A stretch of 36,882 bases of DNA from a bacterium (GTDB lineage Bacteria > Desulfobacterota_D > UBA1144). The stretch is from the NCBI GenBank assembly GCA_002708105.2, contig PAOQ02000010.1:1-36882 (forward strand). The letters run 5' to 3'. This document shows, in pieces, positions 27,865 through 36,569 of the stretch. The notes below the pieces were generated by a model that was given only the letters and a program-made list of their open reading frames with translations, was not told the origin of the DNA and did not search any database. Positions within the stretch are counted from its first letter, which is position 1. Each line of letters starts with the position of its first letter. The translations under genes were made by a program, and so were the position numbers.

Positions 27865-29001
27865 TTATGGACTAGAAATCTTCCCTAATAATACTTTCTC
27901 TTTAGATCCTGTAAGACTTGTTAAAGTAAAACTTTTATTTATAAGCCTTAAATATCCTAACAACGCAAACAAAACTGCCTCCTTATACTTTGATGGAATA
28001 CCTAGCTCATCAGATAAAATAAAATCTAAACCAGGAAGTCGTTTCATTAAACCCTCTAGTATAAAGGTATTTTTTACCCCTCCACCTGAAAGTACTACTT
28101 TTTTTGGAGTTGAAATTGGAAAGATAAACTTCTCATATGAAGCAGCAATAGACTCTATTGTTGCAGATGATAGAGTTGCCACCAAGTCATTAAATCTAAT
28201 ACCCTTTTGAAGAGAATATCTAAGTAAATTGTTGGTGTATTCTATACCAAACTCTTTATTTCCGGTTGATTTTGGAGGCATTATAGAAAAAAAAGGGTTC
28301 TTTAGTATCTTATTTAAAAGCGGCGTTATAACTTTCCCTTTTTTTGCAAAGCCACCATCCTTATCATAAAAAATTTTATTTTTATACTTAATTTGTACCG
28401 CTCTATCAATTAGGCAATTTGCCGGCCCTGAGTCAAAACCTATACAATTAGAAAATTTTTTTTCAACTAATGTAGAGTTTGCTATACCACCAAGATTCTG
28501 ACATATAAAAGGTCTTTTAATCTCTGGGAACAAATAAAAGTCTAAAATAGGGACCAAGGGGGCACCAGCTCCTCCTAAGACTATATCTTTCTTTCTAAAA
28601 TCATAAATTGTTTCAATCTTCGTTCTTGACGAAATAATATCTGACTCCGTTATCTGAATTGATATAGTTTGATTAATTTCTTGTGAATGATGAATTGTCT
28701 GACCATGCAATCCTATTCCGTTAATAGATTCTCTTCGAATCTTATTCTTTGAAATAAATTGATTTATTTTTCTAGCAACAAAATCACCTAGTTTTAAACT
28801 CAATACTTCAATATCATAAATTGTCGATTTTGGTCCAGACATTAATATTTCTTTCCTCAAAGCTGCTGGAAAATCATATGTTGCAGCCTTAAGAAGCTTT
28901 AATTCTCCTTTTGTATTAAATGATACAAGAGCTAAATCTAATGAATCTGCAGATGTTCCCGAATTAACACCTAGAATGCTGAGTTTTTTTTTATTTCTCA
29001 T
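27865..29001 (-). CDS. anmK: Anhydro-N-acetylmuramic acid kinase
   Basis: GVNSGTSADSLDLALV, GLHGQTIHHS, CQNLGGIANSTLV, GFDSGPANCLIDRAVQ, VLSGGGVKN. Confidence 0.92.
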   Translation of the reverse strand: MRNKKKLSILGVNSGTSADSLDLALVSFNTKGELKLLKAATYDFPAALRKEILMSGPKSTIYDIEVLSLKLGDFVARKINQFISKNKIRRESINGIGLHGQTIHHSQEINQTISIQITESDIISSRTKIETIYDFRKKDIVLGGAGAPLVPILDFYLFPEIKRPFICQNLGGIANSTLVEKKFSNCIGFDSGPANCLIDRAVQIKYKNKIFYDKDGGFAKKGKVITPLLNKILKNPFFSIMPPKSTGNKEFGIEYTNNLLRYSLQKGIRFNDLVATLSSATIESIAASYEKFIFPISTPKKVVLSGGGVKNTFILEGLMKRLPGLDFILSDELGIPSKYKEAVLFALLGYLRLINKSFTLTSLTGSKEKVLLGKISSP

Positions 29002-29878
29002 CTAACATCTCAGTAATAGAAATTTGTTCAGATAATATCTTTGCTCTTTTATATGAAACGTCCATCTTATTCATTATAAGAGCAATTCTTATGCTCCACC
29101 TACTCTTTTCTAGTAAGTCTATGGCTGTCTTTTGGTTCTTGCCTAAGATATTAGATAAGTTTCTTATCAACCTAGCTTTAAGCTTTCGTGTGGAGGGAGA
29201 AATATCAATCATCATGTTTTTATATATTTTTTCCAATTTCATCATAGAAACCGTTGTAATTATATTTAAAACAGTTTTTGTGGCGGTACCAGATTTTAGC
29301 CTAGTTGAACCAGCAACAAATTCCGGTCCAACATTTAAAACAATATCTAAGTCGGAGATATTCTTTTTTAGCTTATTACATGAAATAAGGATAGTTTTTG
29401 ACTTAATACCTTTAGCAAACTTTATAGCAGATAAAACATACTCAGACTTACCGCTAGCTGAAATACCAATTAATAAATCGTTTTTACTATAATTCTTGGC
29501 TCGTAAGTCTTTAATTGAATCGGTTGATGAATCCTCTGCACCTTCTTTTGACTTAAAAACGGCCGATTTACCTCCAGCCATTATACTGATAATTCTTTTT
29601 GGATCAGTTCCAAAAGTAGGAGGACATTCTGAGGACTCTAAAACTCCTAGCCTACCACTAGTTCCGGCGCCTATAAAATAAATGGAGCCTCCACGAGAGA
29701 ATACCTCTGTAAATGTGCTAACTGCCTTTGATATTTTCTTTTTATTTTTTCTTAAGGCTGAACTTATAGCGTCATATTCCAAAATAAAATCGTCTACCAG
29801 AGTGGGAACTGTATTAGATTTGTTTCTGTTTTTCTTTCTTACCTTCTCTGTTTCTAAGTTTATAAAATCATCTTTCAT
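28991..29878 (-). CDS. murQ: N-acetylmuramic acid 6-phosphate etherase (ATG 29878; ORF track extends to 29953)
   Basis: IGAGTSGRLGVLESSECPPTFG, GISASGKSEYV, GPEFVAGSTRLKSGTATKTVLN. Confidence 0.95.
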   Translation of the reverse strand: MKDDFINLETEKVRKKNRNKSNTVPTLVDDFILEYDAISSALRKNKKKISKAVSTFTEVFSRGGSIYFIGAGTSGRLGVLESSECPPTFGTDPKRIISIMAGGKSAVFKSKEGAEDSSTDSIKDLRAKNYSKNDLLIGISASGKSEYVLSAIKFAKGIKSKTILISCNKLKKNISDLDIVLNVGPEFVAGSTRLKSGTATKTVLNIITTVSMMKLEKIYKNMMIDISPSTRKLKARLIRNLSNILGKNQKTAIDLLEKSRWSIRIALIMNKMDVSYKRAKILSEQISITEMLDEK

Positions 29879-29978
29879 CAAAAAAACACCGTATTTTTTT
29901 ATTATAACAAACTGAGTGTAAAAAAATTTATTTTTTACTTCCAATCCTAACAATTTAGATATAAAATATCATAATCCA

Positions 29979-31547
29979 ATGAGCAATATAAAAAGAGCCT
30001 TAATAAGTGTTTGGGATAAAACTGATATTGATATATTAGCAAAAAAGCTAACTGAAATTGGTATTGAAATAATTTCTAGTGGTGGAACCGCTAGATTCCT
30101 TAGGGAAAAGGGAATAGAAGTTAAGGACGTTTCTCAGATAACAGAATTTCCTGAAATGCTTGATGGAAGAGTTAAAACGCTTCATCCAAAAATACATGGT
30201 GGACTGCTTGCAATTAGGTCCAACAAAGAGCACATGGAAGCTTTAAACAGAGAAGGTATAAAGCCAATTGATTTAATAATCGTTAATTTTTATCCATTTG
30301 AAGAAGTAATTAAGTCAGACGATATTTCATTTCAGGAAGTAATTGAAAATATAGATATTGGTGGACCAACAATTGTTCGTGCGGCTGCTAAAAATTTTCA
30401 AGACGTTAGTGTCCTTGTAGAGACTTCAGATTACAAATCAATAATAGATAGAATATCAAATGGCTCACTAGATATAGATCAAGAATTTAACTATGAGCTT
30501 TGCAAAAAGGCTTATTCATATGTTGCAAAATATGATGCGGCAATTTCAAATCATTTAGGAATTTTGAATACCGACAATAGCAAGAAAAAGATTCCTGATA
30601 CTTTAACATTACATTATAAGAAAAGCTTTAATCTTAGATACGGGGAGAACCCACATCAGGAAGGCTCTTTTTTTATTCAAGAAGATCAAAATGAGCCGTC
30701 AATTTCAAACTCTCAGCAAATTCAAGGTAAAGAGCTTTCTTTAAATAATATTTATGATGCAGATTCGTGTCTTGAAACTGTCAAAGAATTTAAAGATAAT
30801 GCCTGCGTAATTGTTAAACATAATAACCCGTGTGGTGTCGCAGAGCATGAAAGCTTATTGCAGGCTTATATTGATGCAAGAGATTGTGATCCTGTAAGTG
30901 CATTTGGTGGAATTGTTGCTTTTAATAATAAGGTAGAAAAAGATGTTGCAGAAGAAATTGTAAAAACTTTTATTGAGGTGTTAGTAGCTCCTGGATATTC
31001 CGATGAGTCATTAGAGATTTTCAAATCTAAGCCAAACTTAAGAGTTCTTCAATCACCTGATTTAAAATCTAAAGATGAGAACTTAATGGATATTAAAAAA
31101 GTTGTTGGCGGTATTTTATATCAAGATGCAGACAGAACTTCGGACGAAGATTTTGTTGACTTTAAAGTCGCAACAAAAAGAGCTCCTACCGATGACGAGC
31201 TAAAGACTTTGCTTTTAGCTTGGAAAGTCTGTAAAAATGTTAAATCAAATGCTATTGTCTTAGCCAGAGACAATAAAACTGTTGGCATTGGTGCCGGCCA
31301 AATGAATAGAGTGAATTCAGTACAATTAGCTCAAATAAAATCTAAAGATCATTATGGAACCAAAAACTCATCTTTGGCATCTGATGCATTCTTTCCTTTT
31401 CGAGATGGAATTGATGAAGCTGCTAAAGCAGGAGTTACGGCCATAGTTCAACCAGGTGGATCAATTAGAGATGAAGAAGTAATTCAGGCCGCTGATGAAA
31501 ACAATATTGCTATGATATTTGTTGGCGTTCGCCACTTTAAGCACTAA
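29979..31547 (+). CDS. purH: Bifunctional AICAR formyltransferase/IMP cyclohydrolase
   Basis: ALISVWDKTDIDILAKKL, SSGGTARFL, FPEMLDGRVKTLHPKIHGGLLA, LRYGENPHQEG, VKHNNPCGVA, FFPFRDGIDEAAKAGVTAIVQPGGSIRDEEVI. Confidence 0.98.
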   Translation: MSNIKRALISVWDKTDIDILAKKLTEIGIEIISSGGTARFLREKGIEVKDVSQITEFPEMLDGRVKTLHPKIHGGLLAIRSNKEHMEALNREGIKPIDLIIVNFYPFEEVIKSDDISFQEVIENIDIGGPTIVRAAAKNFQDVSVLVETSDYKSIIDRISNGSLDIDQEFNYELCKKAYSYVAKYDAAISNHLGILNTDNSKKKIPDTLTLHYKKSFNLRYGENPHQEGSFFIQEDQNEPSISNSQQIQGKELSLNNIYDADSCLETVKEFKDNACVIVKHNNPCGVAEHESLLQAYIDARDCDPVSAFGGIVAFNNKVEKDVAEEIVKTFIEVLVAPGYSDESLEIFKSKPNLRVLQSPDLKSKDENLMDIKKVVGGILYQDADRTSDEDFVDFKVATKRAPTDDELKTLLLAWKVCKNVKSNAIVLARDNKTVGIGAGQMNRVNSVQLAQIKSKDHYGTKNSSLASDAFFPFRDGIDEAAKAGVTAIVQPGGSIRDEEVIQAADENNIAMIFVGVRHFKH

Positions 31548-33055
31548 TTATCAACCACAATGCTTTTCTTATTAATTAATACCCCTAAAGAATGGTTAAA
31601 AGAAGTTACCGAAACATTATAGTCAGTTATAGATCTATTATAATCTATCTGAGCCTTTATAAAATCTCTTTGAGTTTCTAATAAATCTTTAGTTCTAGAT
31701 ATACCAACTTTAAATCTTTCCTCTTCGTTATTTAAAATTTCTTGGTGTAACTCTAGATTTCTCTTGTTAGCCTTTATGTTATCTAAACTTGAAAGAACGT
31801 CACGATAAGAACCTCTAGCCTCAAGATGAATTTGGTCTAATACATTGTTTAACATAATCAAATGCTTTCTCTTTTGAGCATTAGCAACTTCAAGTTTGCT
31901 TTCAGCAATACTGTTATTTAATGGAATCTTTAATTTTGCACCAATCGCCCATGACAAATTATCTAAAGATCTTAAAGTTCCAATTGAATCAGAGAAACCA
32001 TCATCATACTCTGACGCAATTCTGGGACTTCCTAGAATCGCTGAAGAATAAGAAGAATTTTTACTTCCGCCAAGACCGGAGTAGCTTAATATTCCTTGTA
32101 AATCTAAATCTGGAAGAATTTGATTTGAATAGTATTTAAGAAGCTCTTGAGAATTTTGCAACTGGATAGACTCTTGTTTAACCTCAGGTCGATTATTAAT
32201 AGCAATAAACTCTATATCTTTTGAATTTATGAACTCTAAATCTTTCATTTCAATTGAATCGTCAATTGTTACTTCTTCTTCTAAAGAAAGACCAATAACA
32301 ATTTTTAATAAATCTAAAGAATCATTATAGTGATTCTCAGCAAGTGTAATTTCAACACCTCTATAAGCTGCTTCCGCCTTAGCCTGTAACAATGATATCC
32401 TTGGCAATGTTCCTAGTTCGACCTCAATTGTATTCTGATTAACAATTTCTTGTGCAAGTTCATAAGAAGAATTAGCTAACTGAAGATTTTTCTTTGCATA
32501 AACTGTCTCCCAATATATTGTTTCAACCTCCAAGATTACTGAGGATATTACTTTTTCCAATTCAATTTTAGAAATTTCTGAATTTCCTTTCGCAACTAGA
32601 ATATTTGTATTGTTAATGTCAAAGCCAAAGTCCTTAAATAGGTTTTGAGTTACTTGAAAAGATAAGTTCGAAGTCCATGCAGGACTCATTGCATCAGTTC
32701 CAAAATCTGTTTCATTTTTCTGCAAATCAAAATTAAAAAGACTATAGCTAGTTCCGGTTGGCAAATACCCTTCTAAACTAGACTTATAAACAGATGACTT
32801 AGTATTTAAGGTGTTGTTTTTTGCAAAGGCTGACGTAGAAGGTACAACTGAATCTTCGTATCTGATTTCAGTATTTAAATATATATCATAAATCCCTTTT
32901 GTTTCTTTTATGAAAGCTTTTGAAGAATCAAATTCTGCTTCTTGGATTTGGATTCTCTTGTTATTCTCAAGTCCTAGTTGAATTGCTTGGTCTAATGTAA
33001 TAGCGGAGCAAGAAAGAGATATAAGTAGGAAAAGGAGTGAGAATTTAACAAACAT
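31544..33055 (-). CDS. TolC family outer-membrane efflux protein
   Basis: Signal peptide MFVKFSLLFLLISLSCSA; ITLDQAIQLGLENNKRIQIQE and a duplicated coiled helical layout with ERFKVGISRTKDLLETQRDFIKAQIDYNRSITDYNVS. Confidence 0.9.
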   Translation of the reverse strand: MFVKFSLLFLLISLSCSAITLDQAIQLGLENNKRIQIQEAEFDSSKAFIKETKGIYDIYLNTEIRYEDSVVPSTSAFAKNNTLNTKSSVYKSSLEGYLPTGTSYSLFNFDLQKNETDFGTDAMSPAWTSNLSFQVTQNLFKDFGFDINNTNILVAKGNSEISKIELEKVISSVILEVETIYWETVYAKKNLQLANSSYELAQEIVNQNTIEVELGTLPRISLLQAKAEAAYRGVEITLAENHYNDSLDLLKIVIGLSLEEEVTIDDSIEMKDLEFINSKDIEFIAINNRPEVKQESIQLQNSQELLKYYSNQILPDLDLQGILSYSGLGGSKNSSYSSAILGSPRIASEYDDGFSDSIGTLRSLDNLSWAIGAKLKIPLNNSIAESKLEVANAQKRKHLIMLNNVLDQIHLEARGSYRDVLSSLDNIKANKRNLELHQEILNNEEERFKVGISRTKDLLETQRDFIKAQIDYNRSITDYNVSVTSFNHSLGVLINKKSIVVDN

Positions 33056-33075
33056 TAGTATTAATTTAGCAGATT

Positions 33076-33113
33076 ATAAAAAAAAAGGGAGTCCTAATTT
33101 TCATAGGACTCCC
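33076..33113 (-). terminator. Strong Rho-independent terminator downstream of the porin-like gene
   Basis: Minus-strand GGGAGTCCTA (7-nt loop) TAGGACTCCC followed by a T-run; perfect 10-bp stem (33087-33096/33104-33113). Confidence 0.92.
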
Positions 33114-33132
33114 AAGATTAATCATCTATATA

Positions 33133-34764
33133 CTACTTAGAAGCAGCAGGAGCTTTAAAGAAATCATCGATGAAAATCATCAATCTTGATTGGAAGCCCC
33201 AAATAGAATCTTCAGTATCTAATAGAGTATCAGCTCTCATACCAGTTGTATTATTATAAGCTTGAGCAACAAGTGCGTCTTTCAAACCTGAACCTGCATC
33301 AATGTAAGAACCGATTAATGATAGTTCTACACCGTCAACAAGATTCATTTTGTATGTAGCTTCATATTCTGTACCGTAGTATCCGCCAATTGAACCAGCT
33401 GTTCCATCAGAACCACCAGCGTTAGCACCAATACCTTGGTCAGCAGGCTTTTTATTTTCTACCCATGCCATAATTACAGCAAGATTTAAATTATCGCCAT
33501 TACCAACAGCATAATCTCCATCTACTTTAATATATTTAGCATTTATGATACTTCCTGATCTTTGATAAAGAGTAGGAATAACATGTTTGAATAATAGGTT
33601 ATCTAATTGATAAGCACCATTACCTCTTACGATAGAACCTTCGTAGCCATTATCTCCAGCAGCGGTGTTATCTTCATCACCAGGGGAGATACCAGCTTCA
33701 AATGCAACTTTTGAGAAAGGAGCACTATTAAACAGCTCTAATCTTGCAGCTGCAACATAGTTGTTTCTTTCAACAGTTAACATATCAGTACCGTAACCAG
33801 GATCTAGTTCACCATAAGCACCTGTGTACTCAGTGATGAATCTATAAGCTGATGTTTTGTACTCAGCATACGCACTGTAAAGTTGTAAAGCCATATCGAT
33901 GTTGTTACTTCCTCCACCGATATTCATGTTGTTTTGCTCGATATATGGGAATAAATAAGCACCATATGTCAAGTTACCATTATTGATAATCACAGCAGCA
34001 GCTAAATAATCAACTGTCTGTCCGTTACCATCAAAGATAGCAAAATTATCAGTTTGAGTAGTTGTTCCACCACCATAAGTGTCAGAACCACCACCGATAT
34101 AATCAGAAACTAAAACTAAAGTAGTTGCACCAAGTGGGGTTGCATACCCTTTTAGCCATAGTAAACGATCAATGTTGAATCCAGCATCTGAGTATGGATC
34201 ATGTCCGCCGTTAGCGTACAGTCCCATCGCAAAATCAAATGGCTGTCTTCCGATTCTTACGAATCCCTTATCACCTAAGTTAATATCTGCATGAAGATAT
34301 TTAACAGAGAAAGAACCATAGTTTGCTGATATAGAATCATCGCCCCATAGTAAAGTACCGTTAAATCTATCAGTATATCTTAGATCATCTTGAACAACAC
34401 CACCAGATTCTGAACCATCGGAATCTTCACCAAAAAGTCCAGCAGTAGCACCACCAGCAAGAGCGTTACTTAGAACATCAAAAGATCCTCTAATTGTAAC
34501 AGCATCACTTAAAACAAGTTGTGGTGTAAGACGAAGAGTCATGTCAGCGAAATGAATGTGTTCGCCTGTAGCATCTCCATCTAAACCAGCAAGACCTGCA
34601 AGTTCACCTGGTGTCAAGATATTATGATAAGTAGCGTTATGGAGTGATCTCCATCTAAAACGCATAAAACTTGGGAATCCACCAAGACTTAATTCAACCG
34701 CAAATGACGGAATAGCTAAGCCTAATGCGAATACCAAAGCAAGTACATATTTCATAATACGCAT
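33133..34764 (-). CDS. Predicted outer-membrane beta-barrel/porin-like protein, likely abundant
   Basis: Signal peptide MRIMKYVLALVFALGLAIPSFA, then Gly/aromatic-alternating strands (GFVRIGRQPFDFAMGLYANGG); AGGAGG SD, strong promoter and terminator. Confidence 0.75.
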   Translation of the reverse strand: MRIMKYVLALVFALGLAIPSFAVELSLGGFPSFMRFRWRSLHNATYHNILTPGELAGLAGLDGDATGEHIHFADMTLRLTPQLVLSDAVTIRGSFDVLSNALAGGATAGLFGEDSDGSESGGVVQDDLRYTDRFNGTLLWGDDSISANYGSFSVKYLHADINLGDKGFVRIGRQPFDFAMGLYANGGHDPYSDAGFNIDRLLWLKGYATPLGATTLVLVSDYIGGGSDTYGGGTTTQTDNFAIFDGNGQTVDYLAAAVIINNGNLTYGAYLFPYIEQNNMNIGGGSNNIDMALQLYSAYAEYKTSAYRFITEYTGAYGELDPGYGTDMLTVERNNYVAAARLELFNSAPFSKVAFEAGISPGDEDNTAAGDNGYEGSIVRGNGAYQLDNLLFKHVIPTLYQRSGSIINAKYIKVDGDYAVGNGDNLNLAVIMAWVENKKPADQGIGANAGGSDGTAGSIGGYYGTEYEATYKMNLVDGVELSLIGSYIDAGSGLKDALVAQAYNNTTGMRADTLLDTEDSIWGFQSRLMIFIDDFFKAPAASK

Positions 34765-34768
34765 AAAC

Positions 34769-34787
34769 CTTTACCTCCTATGTAAAG
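34769..34787 (-). promoter_or_regulatory. Hairpin presenting the porin Shine-Dalgarno in its loop
   Basis: Minus strand CTTTAC-ATAGGAG-GTAAAG: 6-bp stem, 7-nt loop carrying most of the AGGAGG SD, immediately before ATG 34764. Confidence 0.45.
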
Positions 34788-34796
34788 TTAACCCTA

Positions 34797-34825
34797 ATTT
34801 AACACTTTTTGGCATAATAAGTCAA
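34797..34825 (-). promoter_or_regulatory. Putative sigma70-type promoter of the porin-like gene
   Basis: Minus strand TTGACT (34825-34820), 17-nt spacer, TTAAAT (34802-34797). Confidence 0.6.
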
Positions 34826-34932
34826 TCATTTTAGTAAGTTTTTACGCGGGTTTTTTAATTTTTTAAACACAAAGATAATGTTCAAATAATACCTAATTTG
34901 CCAGTCATCATAAAACCCCCATAAAATGGCTA

Positions 34933-36300
34933 TTAATCGAATATTTTCCCGGGATTCATTATATTATTTGGATCAATCGTTTTCTTTAGAGATTTCATTA
35001 ACTTTATTGAAGTTGGATGCTCTGACAAGAGATATTCCTTTTTGTTTAAGCCTATTCCATGCTCACCGGTAACTGTGCCACCCAATTCTAGACTTTTTTT
35101 GACTAATTTATCGCTAAAACTTCTAATTACCTTAAAATCTTCGCGGTTTTCAGGATCATAAAGGACAGTAACATGAAAATTTCCGTCACCGACATGGCCA
35201 ACTATTGGCGCCCTTAAGCTCAGATTCTGTATTTCTTTTTCGGCAAATTTAATACAATTTGCCAACTCTGTTATCGGTACGCAAGCATCAGTTGCATATA
35301 CCCGAGCATCCGCTTTTAAAGCTTTAACAGACCAATAAACGTCATGTCTTGCTTTCCAAAGCTTATTTCTTTCTTCAAAATCTTTAGACCATTTGAACTT
35401 AAATCCCCCATTTTCCTCTGATATTTCTTTACAACTCTCAATTGATTCAATATTTCCATTTTCTGATCCATGAAATTCGAAAAACAATGTTGGTTTTACC
35501 TCTAAATCTGTTAATTTTGAAAAATTTATACTTATATCCATTTGGTCTGCATTTAGAAGTTCAATTCTTGCAATAGGAACACCGAACTGGATTATTTCTT
35601 TTACAGAATTTACAGCATCATCTAGAGTATTAAAATGACATATCCCACTTATAATGCTTTCAGGTATAGGATTTAGTCTGAGCTGAACTTCTGTAATTAT
35701 TCCGAGAGTACCTTCAGATCCGATAAACAAACCTGTTAAATTATATCCTGATGAAGTTTTTTTTGATCTACCGCCAGTTTTAATAATCTCTCCGTTAGGT
35801 AAAACAACCGTAAATCCTAGAACATTGGTTCTCATAGTTCCATATCTAACAGCCATAGTTCCTGAGGCAGAAGTTGCGCACATACCCCCAATAGAGGCAT
35901 CAGCACCAGGATCAATGGGGAAAAAAACGCCTTGATCCTTTAAATAATTGTTTAGCTGTATTCTTGTTACTGAGGCTTCAACCCTGCAATCAAAATCATC
36001 TTTATTGACTTCGATAATTTTGTTAAAGTTCTCCAAGCTAATAGTAATTCCATCTTTAATCCCTACAACTTGGCCTTCCAATGATGTTCCAGCACCAAAT
36101 GGAACAATAGGAACTCCAAACTTATTGCAAATCTTTAATATGCTAGATACTTCTTGCGTTGTATTCGGAAATGCAACCCCCAGGGGAAGTATTGGATCAA
36201 ATATATCCTCACCTTTTGAATAATTAGATCTAACGCTCTCAGAGACTGAAAACCTGTCATCAAGTAATTTATAAATTTCATCTAAAAAAGATTCTTTCAT
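34933..36300 (-). CDS. FAD-linked oxidase (GlcD/D-lactate dehydrogenase-like)
   Basis: VPFGAGTSLEGQV FAD-binding PP-loop, DPGADASIGGMCATSASGTMAVRYGTMR, GYNLTGLFIGSEGTLGIITE, HVGDGNFHV, GTVTGEHGIGLNKKEYL, IMNPGKI. Confidence 0.93.
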   Translation of the reverse strand: MKESFLDEIYKLLDDRFSVSESVRSNYSKGEDIFDPILPLGVAFPNTTQEVSSILKICNKFGVPIVPFGAGTSLEGQVVGIKDGITISLENFNKIIEVNKDDFDCRVEASVTRIQLNNYLKDQGVFFPIDPGADASIGGMCATSASGTMAVRYGTMRTNVLGFTVVLPNGEIIKTGGRSKKTSSGYNLTGLFIGSEGTLGIITEVQLRLNPIPESIISGICHFNTLDDAVNSVKEIIQFGVPIARIELLNADQMDISINFSKLTDLEVKPTLFFEFHGSENGNIESIESCKEISEENGGFKFKWSKDFEERNKLWKARHDVYWSVKALKADARVYATDACVPITELANCIKFAEKEIQNLSLRAPIVGHVGDGNFHVTVLYDPENREDFKVIRSFSDKLVKKSLELGGTVTGEHGIGLNKKEYLLSEHPTSIKLMKSLKKTIDPNNIMNPGKIFD

Positions 36301-36338
36301 AGATAATAATTATAAACTGTTAAAAAAGTAAATGGATA

Positions 36339-36470
36339 CTACTCTTTTTCTGTTTCTTCGCCACCCATCCATCCAGGTCTATTATCCCAAGTGCTACTTA
36401 ACCATGAGCAACTTTGAATAGATGAAAGCAAAAAAAGTGACAAGACAAAAACTTTTAAAAATTTTTTCAA
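36339..36470 (-). CDS. Small predicted lipoprotein, 43 aa (TTG start), not in the supplied ORF track
   Basis: Manual translation MKKFLKVFVLSLFLLSSIQSCSWLSSTWDNRPGWMGGEETEKE*; GGAGG SD upstream; basic-hydrophobic signal then IQSC lipobox-like site. Confidence 0.6.
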   Translation of the reverse strand: MKKFLKVFVLSLFLLSSIQSCSWLSSTWDNRPGWMGGEETEKE

Positions 36471-36503
36471 AATAACCTCCGTTTATTTATATATTAAATC
36501 GCC

Positions 36504-36537
36504 AAAAAAAAAGAGCAAGTTGATTATTCTTACTCTT
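36504..36537 (-). terminator. Rho-independent terminator downstream of the partial porin gene
   Basis: Minus-strand AAGAGTAAG ... CTTGCTCTT (one wobble) followed by a run of T. Confidence 0.75.
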
Positions 36538-36569
36538 ACTTGGCAAGTATTTTTCTCATATTTAATTAT

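Noticed and set aside
29918-29938. GTAAAAAA-N5-TTTTTTAC inverted repeat between murQ and purH
   Set aside because: Mainly A/T homopolymer tracts, expected by chance in this composition.
28991-29953. Extended N-terminus of MurQ (MLGLEVKNKFFYTQFVIIKKYGVFL)
   Set aside because: Not typical of MurQ; the ATG at 29878 gives the normal N-terminus and the extension is AT-rich intergenic DNA.
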